Positions 1 through 6,141 of a stretch of 6,141 nt of DNA are shown piece after piece; the stretch's first letter is position 1, and each line of letters begins with the position of its first letter. The notes below the pieces were generated by a model that did not search any database, was not told the origin of the DNA, and was given only the letters and a program-made list of their open reading frames with translations. The stretch comes from an uncultured Acetatifactor sp. GTDB taxonomy: Bacteria > Bacillota > Clostridia > Lachnospirales > Lachnospiraceae. The stretch is taken from assembly GCA_934433135.1 (NCBI GenBank), contig CAKRZO010000047.1, forward strand, positions 1 to 6,141, given 5' to 3'. A program made the translations under genes and the position numbers.

Positions 1-60
1 ATTTTATAAGCTACTTTTCGGCTCTTGGTATGGAGCCTGCCTTTCTTAAAATATAAAACG
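1..60 (+). other. Left edge: upstream of rfbC, possible 3' tail of a preceding gene
   Basis: Two plus-strand frames stay open from the left edge. One ends with TAA at 47-49 and the other with TAA at 54-56. Either could be the tail of the preceding gene of the locus, but neither short peptide (about 15 and 17 residues) is recognisable. A small inverted repeat, GGCTC at 20-24 and GAGCC at 33-37, surrounds an 8-base loop. It is too weak, and lacks a following T-run, to be called a terminator. No convincing Bacteroidota promoter (TTTG / TAnnTTTG) is visible, which fits a gene inside an operon. Confidence 0.2.
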
Positions 61-645
61 ATGAATATAATCAAAACAAATATTGAAGGCGTCCTCATTA
101 TAGAGCCACGCCTCTTCCGTGACTCTCGTGGCTACTTCTTCGAGAGTTTCAGCGAGCGAGAGTTTGAAGAGAAAGTAACCCCAATCCTGGGACACAGTGT
201 TCACTTCTGCCAAGACAATGAGTCTATGAGTAGCTATGGCGTAATGCGAGGTCTGCACTTCCAACGCCCACCATATACTCAGAGTAAGCTAGTACGTTGC
301 GTAAAAGGCAGAGTGCTTGATGTAGCAGTAGATATTCGCAAAGGATCACCAACCTATGGCAAGCATGTAACTGTAGAGCTGACAGAAGACAATCATGTCC
401 AGTTCTTCATCCCAAAGGGCTTTGCCCATGGTTTCGCAGTTCTCTCAGAAACAGCAGTCTTTCAGTACAAGTGTGATAACTTCTATCACCCAGAGGCAGA
501 TGGTGGCATTAGCATCCTCGATGATACCCTCGGTATCGATTGGAAAATCCCAACAGAACATGCCAATCTCTCCGAAAAAGATACGAAGCATGCGATGCTG
601 AAAGACTTTGATTCACCATTCGATATCAATGTAGATTTATACTAA
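61..645 (+). CDS. rfbC: dTDP-4-dehydrorhamnose 3,5-epimerase (RmlC/RfbC)
   Basis: This cytoplasmic cupin-fold enzyme epimerises C3 and C5 of dTDP-4-dehydro-6-deoxy-glucose, the third step in dTDP-L-rhamnose synthesis. The 194-residue length is normal for the family. Visible family motifs are the N-terminal IEPRLFRDSRGYFFESF (residues 14-30), RGLHFQ with the expected catalytic His66, the KLVRCVKGRVLDVAVDIR core strand, IPKGFAHGF (117-125), Tyr136 in the position of the family's catalytic tyrosine, and the LSEKD segment whose Asp174 is likely the dyad partner of the histidine. The ATG at 61 is preferred because MNIIKTNIEGVLIIEP matches how family members begin. An in-frame TTG at 25 would add 12 residues unlike the family. 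The stop overlaps the wzx start (TAATG), suggesting translational coupling. The partner genes rfbA, rfbB and rfbD are not in the window, so a role in another 6-deoxysugar pathway cannot be excluded. Confidence 0.95.
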   Translation: MNIIKTNIEGVLIIEPRLFRDSRGYFFESFSEREFEEKVTPILGHSVHFCQDNESMSSYGVMRGLHFQRPPYTQSKLVRCVKGRVLDVAVDIRKGSPTYGKHVTVELTEDNHVQFFIPKGFAHGFAVLSETAVFQYKCDNFYHPEADGGISILDDTLGIDWKIPTEHANLSEKDTKHAMLKDFDSPFDINVDLY

Positions 646-2081
646 TGGCACAATCAGTAAAAGTTAATTATATACTCAACCTTATCAATACGGGAACTCA
701 GATGCTGTTCCCGTTGATAACCTTTCCTTATATTTGCCGAGTTATAGAGGCTGATGGTATCGGACAGATTAATTTCTTCCAGTCCATTATCAGTTATATT
801 TCCTTGTTCACTTGCTTAGGCATACCGATGTATGCCATCCGAGAGATAGCAAGAGATAGAAGTGATGTGGTACAGATGAATCGAACGGCGATGGAGATCC
901 TGTTGCTGCATTCGATGCTGACATTGGTGGGATACGCTATAGTCGCCATCCTTTGTTTGACTGTTCCGCAGATTCAAGTCAACATACCATTGTTCTTGAT
1001 TCTGAGCCTTACCATCTTTTTTACGGCTATCGGCTGTGAATGGTTTTATCAGGGAATAGAGGATTTTAAATATATCACCATACGAGGACTTATCATCAAG
1101 ACGGTTTCTGTCGTTCTCTTATTCATCTTTGTGAAGAGTAAGACAGATTTGCTCTACTATGGTTGTTATACCGTCTTTGGAGTCTTGGGTGGTAATATCT
1201 TCAACTTCTTCCGTCTTCGTAAGTACATCCATCGTGAGAACATCATCTTTTCTGAACTTCATATCAAGCGACATATCAAGCCAGTCTTGAAGGTATTCTC
1301 GTTCTCTGTGGTAACCAGTATTTATCTCCAACTGAATACGGTATTATTGGGATTCTTGAAGAATGCTTTGGCGGTAGGATATTTTGCTGCAGCCACCAAG
1401 GTGATGCAAATGTTGTTGACGATGTCTGCCTGTCTTGGTTCTGTTATGATGCCACGAGCATCCCACCTCATTGCGGAGAATAAGGAAGATGAATTCAATC
1501 GTTTGATTCAAAAGTCTTACGATTTCACTTTGGCGATAGCACTTCCGATAACGATTGGTCTCATCTTCTGTGCGCCAAGTCTTATCACGGCTTTATGTGG
1601 AGTTAAGTTTGAACATTCTATATTGCCATCACAGATTATAGCACCGATTATATTAATGGTCGCAATCTCTAATGTCTTTGGCATTCAGGTGTTGTTTCCT
1701 AAAGGGAAAATCAATATCGTAACTTTGTGTTGCGGTATAGGAGCGGTTGCAGACTTGATACTCAATCTGTGTTTGATTCCGTTTTTCTCTTATATAGGTA
1801 CGTCTATAGCTTATTTGGGAGCAGAGGTAGCCACGACAGTTTCGATGTATTTCATTGGTCGCAAGTATATACCTATAATATATTTTAAGAAATCGCATCT
1901 CACTTATGCGTTGGGTTGCATAGTGATGGCTTTCGCCTTATATGGTTTAAGCCTCTTGCAACTGCCTACGCTCATCATCTTGCTTCTGCAAGGTTGCTGT
2001 GGAGTCTTAGCTTACTTCATTATCCTATGTATCTGCAAGGACGAAATGCTAGTTCGAATATTGTCAAAAATAAAACGATAA
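645..2081 (+). CDS. wzx: Wzx-type polysaccharide repeat-unit flippase
   Basis: This is an integral inner-membrane protein of the polysaccharide biosynthesis/MOP exporter superfamily. It is expected to flip the undecaprenyl-pyrophosphate-linked repeat unit to the periplasmic side. At 478 residues it has normal length and is hydrophobic throughout, with roughly 12-14 membrane segments by eye. The N-terminal signature is clear: FPLITFPYICRV (22-33), GIGQINFFQSIISY (38-51), and LGIPMYAIREIAR (58-70), a pattern shared by RfbX/Wzx proteins. Its ATG shares one base with the rfbC stop codon, and only 7 bases separate its stop from glf, so it is almost certainly co-transcribed with both. Flippase sequence tracks glycan structure only loosely, so substrate cannot be read from it. 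A teichoic-acid or other lipid-linked-glycan exporter is a less likely alternative, given the neighbouring polymerase. Confidence 0.92.
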   Translation: MAQSVKVNYILNLINTGTQMLFPLITFPYICRVIEADGIGQINFFQSIISYISLFTCLGIPMYAIREIARDRSDVVQMNRTAMEILLLHSMLTLVGYAIVAILCLTVPQIQVNIPLFLILSLTIFFTAIGCEWFYQGIEDFKYITIRGLIIKTVSVVLLFIFVKSKTDLLYYGCYTVFGVLGGNIFNFFRLRKYIHRENIIFSELHIKRHIKPVLKVFSFSVVTSIYLQLNTVLLGFLKNALAVGYFAAATKVMQMLLTMSACLGSVMMPRASHLIAENKEDEFNRLIQKSYDFTLAIALPITIGLIFCAPSLITALCGVKFEHSILPSQIIAPIILMVAISNVFGIQVLFPKGKINIVTLCCGIGAVADLILNLCLIPFFSYIGTSIAYLGAEVATTVSMYFIGRKYIPIIYFKKSHLTYALGCIVMAFALYGLSLLQLPTLIILLLQGCCGVLAYFIILCICKDEMLVRILSKIKR

Positions 2082-2088
2082 TTATTAT

Positions 2089-3222
2089 ATGGAAAATCAT
2101 TATGATTACTTAATAGTTGGCTCCGGTCTTTTCGGAGCCACTTTCGCACATCTTGCCCATAAGCAAGGCAAGAAGTGTTTGGTCATTGACAAGCGATCTC
2201 ACTTGGGTGGCAATATCTATTGTGAGAACATCGAGGGCATCAACGTGCATAAGTATGGCGCACATATCTTCCATACCTCCAATAAGAAGGTGTGGGACTT
2301 CGTCAACTCCATTGTAGAGTTTAACCGCTATACCAACTCGCCAGTGGCTAACTATAAAGGTAAGCTTTATAATCTGCCTTTCAATATGAACACCTTCTAC
2401 CAGATGTGGGGTGTTACCACTCCAGAGGAGGCGCAGGCTAAGATTGATGAGCAGAAAGCGGAAGCTGTTGCTCGCATGAAAGCTGATGGCGTTACAGAAC
2501 CACGTAACCTAGAGGAGCAGGCTCAGGTTTTGATAGGAAAAGACATTTACGAAAAACTTATCAAGGGTTATACAGAGAAGCAGTGGGGAAGAAAATGTAC
2601 AGAACTTCCTGCTTTCATTATCAAACGTCTACCAGTTCGTCTCATCTTCGATAATAACTACTTTAATGACAAGTACCAGGGTATCCCTGTTGGTGGTTAT
2701 AACAAACTCATTGATGGCTTGCTTGAAGGAGTAGAGACGAAAACGAATGTAGATTTCTTTGAAAACCGCTCTTATTGGGAGGGTATCGCCGACAAGATAG
2801 TGTTCACAGGTAAGATAGATGAATTCTATAATTATCAGTTTGGTAAACTTAACTATCGTACAGTACGCTTTGAGACAGAGATTATTGATAAACCAAATTA
2901 TCAGGGCAATGCAGTTGTGAACTATACAGAGCGTGAAGTACCTTACACTCGTGTTATTGAGCACAAGCACTTTGATATGTTTGGTGCCGAAGTTTATGAC
3001 AATCCGAAGAGCGTTATCTCCAAGGAATACTCTACGGAGTGGAAGGATGGAATGGAGCCATATTATCCTGTGAACGATGATGCTAACTCTCAGCTCTATG
3101 CCCAGTACAAGACTTTGGCGGATAAGGAGGAGAATGTTATTTTTGGTGGTAGATTGGCGGAATACAAGTATTACGATATGGCGCCAGTTATTGAGAAGGT
3201 AATAGACAAATATAATAAATAA
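2089..3222 (+). CDS. glf: UDP-galactopyranose mutase
   Basis: This flavoenzyme interconverts UDP-galactopyranose and UDP-galactofuranose in the cytoplasm, providing the Galf donor for surface glycans. The 377-residue length is typical. The FAD-binding start YLIVGSGLFGA (GxGxxG at 11-16) is followed by the acidic end of the second strand, VIDKR (32-36), and HLGGNIY (38-44). The active-site block GYTEKQWG contains Trp166, and Arg180 and Tyr191 sit at the same spacing as Trp160, Arg174 and Tyr185 of the Klebsiella enzyme. YTRVIEHKHF supplies the second substrate-binding arginine (Arg288). PYYPVND (324-330) and GRLAEYKYYDM with Tyr361 and Asp363 complete the family signature. No key residue is missing. 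The start is fixed by the ATG just before the FAD strand. The gene lies 7 bases after wzx and 11 bases before wzy. Its presence implies that the glycan contains galactofuranose. Confidence 0.97.
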   Translation: MENHYDYLIVGSGLFGATFAHLAHKQGKKCLVIDKRSHLGGNIYCENIEGINVHKYGAHIFHTSNKKVWDFVNSIVEFNRYTNSPVANYKGKLYNLPFNMNTFYQMWGVTTPEEAQAKIDEQKAEAVARMKADGVTEPRNLEEQAQVLIGKDIYEKLIKGYTEKQWGRKCTELPAFIIKRLPVRLIFDNNYFNDKYQGIPVGGYNKLIDGLLEGVETKTNVDFFENRSYWEGIADKIVFTGKIDEFYNYQFGKLNYRTVRFETEIIDKPNYQGNAVVNYTEREVPYTRVIEHKHFDMFGAEVYDNPKSVISKEYSTEWKDGMEPYYPVNDDANSQLYAQYKTLADKEENVIFGGRLAEYKYYDMAPVIEKVIDKYNK

Positions 3223-3233
3223 AGAAGGTTCTT

Positions 3234-4562
3234 ATGTATTTGTTTTATTTGATTATATCTTTAGGCACTTTACTTTTTATAGACTATATAGTTCTTTTTA
3301 AGAAAGAATTGTCTGCTCCTTCTTTTTTGTTTGCGGCAGGTATGTTTATTTGCTCTCTGAGTCTTTCTATATATACAGAAGAATGGAATATAAATATACA
3401 TGCTGGTACATTTTTGTTAATTTTTGGAGGAGTTTTAAGTTTCACTTTAGGATGTTTGATAGTTCAATTAGCAAAAGGAAATTTACAGATAATAAGTTCT
3501 ACTCTTTCAGAAAAGAATATTATTAGACTTACGCCTGTAATTAAGGTGAAACGATTGAAAGTGATATTTTTTTCTATTATTGTTTTATACCTTATAAAGG
3601 TGTACTTTCTAATGAGCTATTATGGTGGTGGTAGTTTGGCGGCAGCTTTAGTTCTTCATACAGAAGCTCTGAAATTTGGTGATGATGCTATGAAGCTGCC
3701 CTTTGGTTTAAGTTTCTTCGTTGGGCTACCAGACATATGTGGCAATATATTTGCATATTTAAGTGCAGTTTATAGTTTTAAAAAGGATTTCAGAAGACAA
3801 AGGAATTGGATATGGGCTATCTTTGTGCTTTGTTTAGTTGGATCACTTTTGTCTTCTGGAAGAACGTTTATGCTATGGATGATTGTTGCTTTTGGAGTTT
3901 CTTATTTTATTTGCATGAAGCATAATAACATTCAAATAAATATTAAGAAAATAGTAATAACATTGTTGGCAATCTATACATTTGCAATGTCGTTTCAACA
4001 GTTAGGTTATCTTATAGGAAGAGAAGAATCCGAAGATTCAGGACTGTCTGTATTTGTTGAATATTGTGGAGCAGAAATCCAAAACTTAGATGATTTTATT
4101 TATAGTGATCATATTCAAGTGAAGACAACGCATTTTGGAGAGGTTACGTTGGAAAATTTTTGGGCTAATTTTAAGGTTAAAAGCCACAGAGATGAAGTAT
4201 TATACTTTAATTCTCGTAGAGGATATGGACTAGGTAATGTAAGAACTACATTTCATAATTACTATATTGATTTTGGATTTTGGGGGACGTTTGTCGTTTG
4301 CTTTGTAATCGGTTTTTTAATCCAAAATATTTATTCAAAATTGAAAAATAGCAATATATGGCAGACGGGTAGAATGACTGTTCTTCTTTTTGTTTTCATC
4401 TCGTTGGTACCAGCTTGTTTTATGTCATTCTTTTCTGAATATTATATAAGTAGAATGTTGGCATTGCTTAATTATCGTATATGGCTGGGGTATATTATGA
4501 TTTGCTATGTTATTTATGGAACACTATCTTTTAAGCGTTTAAATGAAAATGGAAAAAGTTAA
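3234..4562 (+). CDS. wzy: Wzy-like oligosaccharide repeat-unit polymerase
   Basis: This 442-residue inner-membrane protein probably joins lipid-linked repeat units in the periplasm. About 11 hydrophobic segments can be placed by eye, near residues 3-21, 31-47, 57-80, 109-129, 156-182, 193-208, 211-227, 238-254, 348-367, 381-400 and 415-433. The large hydrophilic loop between about 255 and 346 is the usual Wzy architecture. SSGRTF (207-212) and HNYYIDFGFWG (341-351) resemble motifs common in O-antigen polymerase-type proteins. Family members diverge strongly, so the call rests on topology, these short motifs, length and position beside wzx. AGAAGG at 3223-3228, five bases before the ATG, is a plausible Shine-Dalgarno sequence, uncommon in this phylum. 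The gene is markedly more AT-rich than the three before it (a sampled 60-base line at 3421 is 30% GC, against 43% for one in glf), suggesting a separately acquired cassette. It overlaps the next gene by 20 bases. Confidence 0.82.
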   Translation: MYLFYLIISLGTLLFIDYIVLFKKELSAPSFLFAAGMFICSLSLSIYTEEWNINIHAGTFLLIFGGVLSFTLGCLIVQLAKGNLQIISSTLSEKNIIRLTPVIKVKRLKVIFFSIIVLYLIKVYFLMSYYGGGSLAAALVLHTEALKFGDDAMKLPFGLSFFVGLPDICGNIFAYLSAVYSFKKDFRRQRNWIWAIFVLCLVGSLLSSGRTFMLWMIVAFGVSYFICMKHNNIQINIKKIVITLLAIYTFAMSFQQLGYLIGREESEDSGLSVFVEYCGAEIQNLDDFIYSDHIQVKTTHFGEVTLENFWANFKVKSHRDEVLYFNSRRGYGLGNVRTTFHNYYIDFGFWGTFVVCFVIGFLIQNIYSKLKNSNIWQTGRMTVLLFVFISLVPACFMSFFSEYYISRMLALLNYRIWLGYIMICYVIYGTLSFKRLNENGKS

Positions 4563-5379
4563 AATATTGGTAGCTTGTCATAAACAAGCAGAAGTCTTTG
4601 AAAATAATGTTTATCTTCCAATACATGTTGGAAAAGCATTACATAAAGATGTTGATTTAGGGTTTCAAGGTGATGATACAGGTGAAAATATCAGTAGATT
4701 GAATCCTCTTTATTGTGAGTTAACAGCTCAATACTGGGGCTGGAAAAATTTAGATGTTGAATATATAGGACTTTGTCACTATAGACGATATTTTAAAACT
4801 ATAGTTTCAGAGGATAATGTAGATGACTTAATGCATGGATACGATATTATGTTGGTAAAAAGAAACTGTTTGCCATGTAATATAATTAGTGCAGCGCAAA
4901 TGGGATTGATTCCTGAAGATATTGCTTTGTTTTATCTTTATATGAAACAAAAGCATACAGATATTTTCCCTCAGTTTGAGAAATTTTTTGTGCATGGTAT
5001 AGATTTGTATCCATGTAATATGTTTTTATGTAAGAAGAAGCTGTTTGATGAGTTTGCAGAATGGCAGTTTGGTATCCTTGAAGATTTGCGTAAGATATAC
5101 CCATTGTCAAATTATTCAAGATGCAATAGAATCTTAGGCTACTTAGGAGAGAATTTACTGCCATTTTATGCATATTTGAAGGGATGGAAAATAAAGGAAG
5201 AGCCTATTGTTTCCTATCCGAATACAGGAAATAAACTTTTATTGCAATCAAAATTTAATGCTCTAAAAAATAGAATCCGATCTTATATATCACATTATGG
5301 ATTTCATATTGGAGATGATATATTAGCAGGATTGAGAAATGATGGTATATTAGATAATAATAATAAAATTAGATTGTAA
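4543..5379 (+). CDS. DUF4422 family probable glycosyltransferase
   Basis: This is a 278-residue soluble protein with no signal peptide or membrane segment. It matches the DUF4422 family often found in capsule and exopolysaccharide loci and regarded as glycosyltransferases. Recognisable pieces are the start KVKILVACHK (5-14), GDDTGENIS (43-51), N-P-L-Y-C-E-L-T with AQYWGWKN (54-69), GLCHYRRYF (76-84), the ACHK-distal YDIMLVKR, and a C-terminal block with CNMFLCKKKLFDEF and ILGYLGENLLPFY. The C-terminus after about residue 225 is a lysine/asparagine-rich extension without a clear domain. It probably transfers a sugar onto the lipid-linked repeat unit at the cytoplasmic face. With glf two genes upstream, a galactofuranosyl donor is conceivable but unproven. 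The start could be ATG at 4543 or ATG at 4549 (residue 3). Both lie inside wzy, so translation is probably coupled. Base composition is as AT-rich as wzy (30% GC in a sampled line at 4801). Confidence 0.8.
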   Translation: MKMEKVKILVACHKQAEVFENNVYLPIHVGKALHKDVDLGFQGDDTGENISRLNPLYCELTAQYWGWKNLDVEYIGLCHYRRYFKTIVSEDNVDDLMHGYDIMLVKRNCLPCNIISAAQMGLIPEDIALFYLYMKQKHTDIFPQFEKFFVHGIDLYPCNMFLCKKKLFDEFAEWQFGILEDLRKIYPLSNYSRCNRILGYLGENLLPFYAYLKGWKIKEEPIVSYPNTGNKLLLQSKFNALKNRIRSYISHYGFHIGDDILAGLRNDGILDNNNKIRL

Positions 5380-5382
5380 GAT

Positions 5383-5507
5383 ATGTCACAGCAAGAATCA
5401 AATGCAATCAATGTAAGTCGTTTCTTTGTTATTTTTAGCATATATTGTTAGGGCGCATAATAGTTATTTGGACTTCGATTTTATGACATATAAATGGATA
5501 TGGGAAT
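5383..5507 (+). pseudogene. Remnant of an acyltransferase-3-like N-terminus, frameshifted and truncated
   Basis: An ATG four bases after the preceding stop opens a 22-codon frame beginning MSQQESNAINVSRFF and closed by TAG at 5449-5451. Removing one T from the run of five at 5432-5436 joins it to the neighbouring frame, which continues as VILAYIVRAHNSYLDFDF and on to TAA at 5507-5509. The composite of about 41 residues resembles the opening of glycan O-acyltransferases of the acyltransferase-3 family: a short polar leader, INxSRF, a hydrophobic first helix, then a histidine. After that the reading is lost and the next acyltransferase begins at 5494, so both a frameshift and loss of the gene body are implied. 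Alternatives are a non-coding spacer or a real 22-residue peptide. The resemblance is by eye only. Confidence 0.4.
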
Positions 5508-6093
5508 AAATATTAAACCTAGACTTTCTTGGCTTGATAATTCTAAGATGATGGCGATGCTACTTGTTATTATCTATCATGTAGGTTCGTTTGCTAACCT
5601 TGGAGAGGTTGGACCTGCTATAGAATCATTTAATATGCCATTGTTTATGATTCTTTCAGGTTATGCTTGCTACCATTCTTTGTTTCGAGATAAAACGATA
5701 AGAGAATGGGGATTGTATATCAAAAAGAATTTTATGAGAATCATGATACCTTGCATTTTTGTCAGTGCATGGTCGTTGCCTTGGACTCATGACAAGCTGT
5801 TCTTTCTGCATGGCTACTGGTTTTTGCAGTGCTTGTTCTCTATTCTACTTGCTTCGGCTCTTATAGAGATAGGCTGTGCTGTGTTGAAGATAAAAAAAAC
5901 ATTTTGGCTAATAGCCATAATTCTTAATATAGCTATGTTGTTCGTAACAAGGAATAACCTCTCGGAGATGACTTCCTATTTTACAATAGGACTGATTTTA
6001 AGAAGGTATGATGTCCTTAATATACTTTTCAGACTCCCATTGACTACAAGGATTGTCGGAGTTGTGGGGGAGGCCGTCCGAAAACTTAATTAG
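5494..6093 (+). pseudogene. Acyltransferase-3 family protein, truncated at the 3' end
   Basis: This is the N-terminal portion of an integral-membrane acyltransferase (acyltransferase-3 type), a family that typically transfers acetyl or other acyl groups onto surface sugars. Visible hallmarks are WLDNSKMMAMLLVIIYHVGS with the family's conserved first-helix His29, MPLFMILSGYACY (48-60), the basic-then-proline element NFMRIMIP (79-86), and GYWFLQCLFSI (107-117). Only 199 residues are present, whereas the family usually has about 330-380 residues and around ten helices, so the last several helices are missing. The final residues EAVRKLN are encoded by sequence that looks like an insertion-sequence end starting near 6070, so the native protein probably stops matching at about TTRIVGVVG. 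The start could be ATG at 5494 or 5500. It lies 114 bases after the DUF4422 stop and overlaps the preceding remnant. Activity is doubtful. Confidence 0.75.
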
Positions 6094-6141
6094 GGAAGCA
6101 AACAACTGAATTGGGCATTTTTCTTTTGCTCTTTATAGTTT
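6070..6141. mobile_element. Putative left end of an insertion sequence running off the window
   Basis: From 6070 the sequence reads GAGGCCGTCCGAAAAC. This has the shape of terminal inverted repeats seen in many IS elements (the GAGGCTGTCCCAAAA type, as in IS1182- and IS5-like groups). It begins abruptly inside the acyltransferase reading frame and supplies that frame's premature stop at 6091-6093. The following bases, TTGGGCATTTTTCTTTTGC, are non-coding and T-rich. A TTG at 6111-6113 and a TA at 6136-6137 lie at a spacing compatible with a Bacteroidota-type promoter cut by the window edge. No transposase, opposite terminal repeat or target duplication is in view, so the family is not assignable and the identification is tentative. 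Confidence 0.4.

Noticed and set aside
20..37. GGCTC...GAGCC inverted repeat as a terminator before rfbC
   Set aside because: The stem is only five base pairs with an eight-base loop and no adjoining T-run, so it could easily be chance.
25..60. Upstream TTG start adding 12 residues to the epimerase
   Set aside because: The extra residues do not resemble the family, and the ATG at 61 gives the standard N-terminus and length.
1119..1331. Minus-strand open frame inside wzx
   Set aside because: It lies wholly inside a well-supported gene, has no recognisable motif and no independent start signal.
1916..2113. Plus-strand open frame spanning the wzx/glf junction
   Set aside because: It overlaps wzx and glf out of frame, with a peptide of no recognisable family. 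Both genes explain the sequence.
2629..2970. 113-codon minus-strand open frame inside glf
   Set aside because: The opposite strand encodes conserved Glf active-site and substrate-binding residues across this stretch. The antisense peptide has no recognisable domain.
4886..5173. 95-codon minus-strand open frame inside the DUF4422 gene
   Set aside because: Long chance frames are expected opposite AT-rich coding DNA, and nothing in the peptide is recognisable.
6097..6130. AGCAAA (6097-6102) and TTTGCT (6125-6130) as a terminator or attachment site
   Set aside because: A six-base AT-rich match over a 22-base loop is weak, and it sits within the putative IS end where such matches occur by chance.

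Overview
The window looks like the interior of a surface-polysaccharide (O-antigen or capsule) biosynthesis locus from a Bacteroidota member, most likely of the Prevotella/Segatella or Bacteroides type. That assignment rests on the style of the proteins, the tightly packed plus-strand genes, the near absence of Shine-Dalgarno sequences (one gene has a plausible one), and a moderate-GC backbone carrying a low-GC cassette. It is an inference: no rRNA or other taxonomic marker is present.

All genes read on the plus strand. From left to right they are: a dTDP-4-dehydrorhamnose 3,5-epimerase (61-645); a Wzx-type polysaccharide flippase (645-2081, overlapping the previous stop by one base); UDP-galactopyranose mutase Glf (2089-3222); a Wzy-like repeat-unit polymerase (3234-4562); a DUF4422-family probable glycosyltransferase (4543-5379, overlapping wzy by 20 bases); a short broken remnant that resembles the N-terminus of an acyltransferase (5383-5507); and an acyltransferase-3 family gene (5494-6093) that ends well short of the family's usual length. 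The last 70 or so bases resemble the end of an insertion sequence. There are no RNA genes, CRISPR arrays or clear terminators. The only gene gap longer than about 30 bases before the right edge is the 114 bases holding the acyltransferase remnant.

Together the genes fit a Wzx/Wzy-dependent pathway. Epimerase and Glf supply activated sugars (a 6-deoxyhexose precursor and UDP-galactofuranose). The DUF4422 protein probably adds one residue to the lipid-linked repeat unit, Wzx flips the unit across the inner membrane, and Wzy polymerises it. The acyltransferases would decorate the glycan with acyl groups, but both copies here look damaged.

I found no clearly novel system. The most noteworthy parts are the right-hand end, with two consecutive damaged acyltransferases and a putative IS boundary, and the abrupt base-composition change where the sugar-supply/flippase genes meet the polymerase/transferase cassette.
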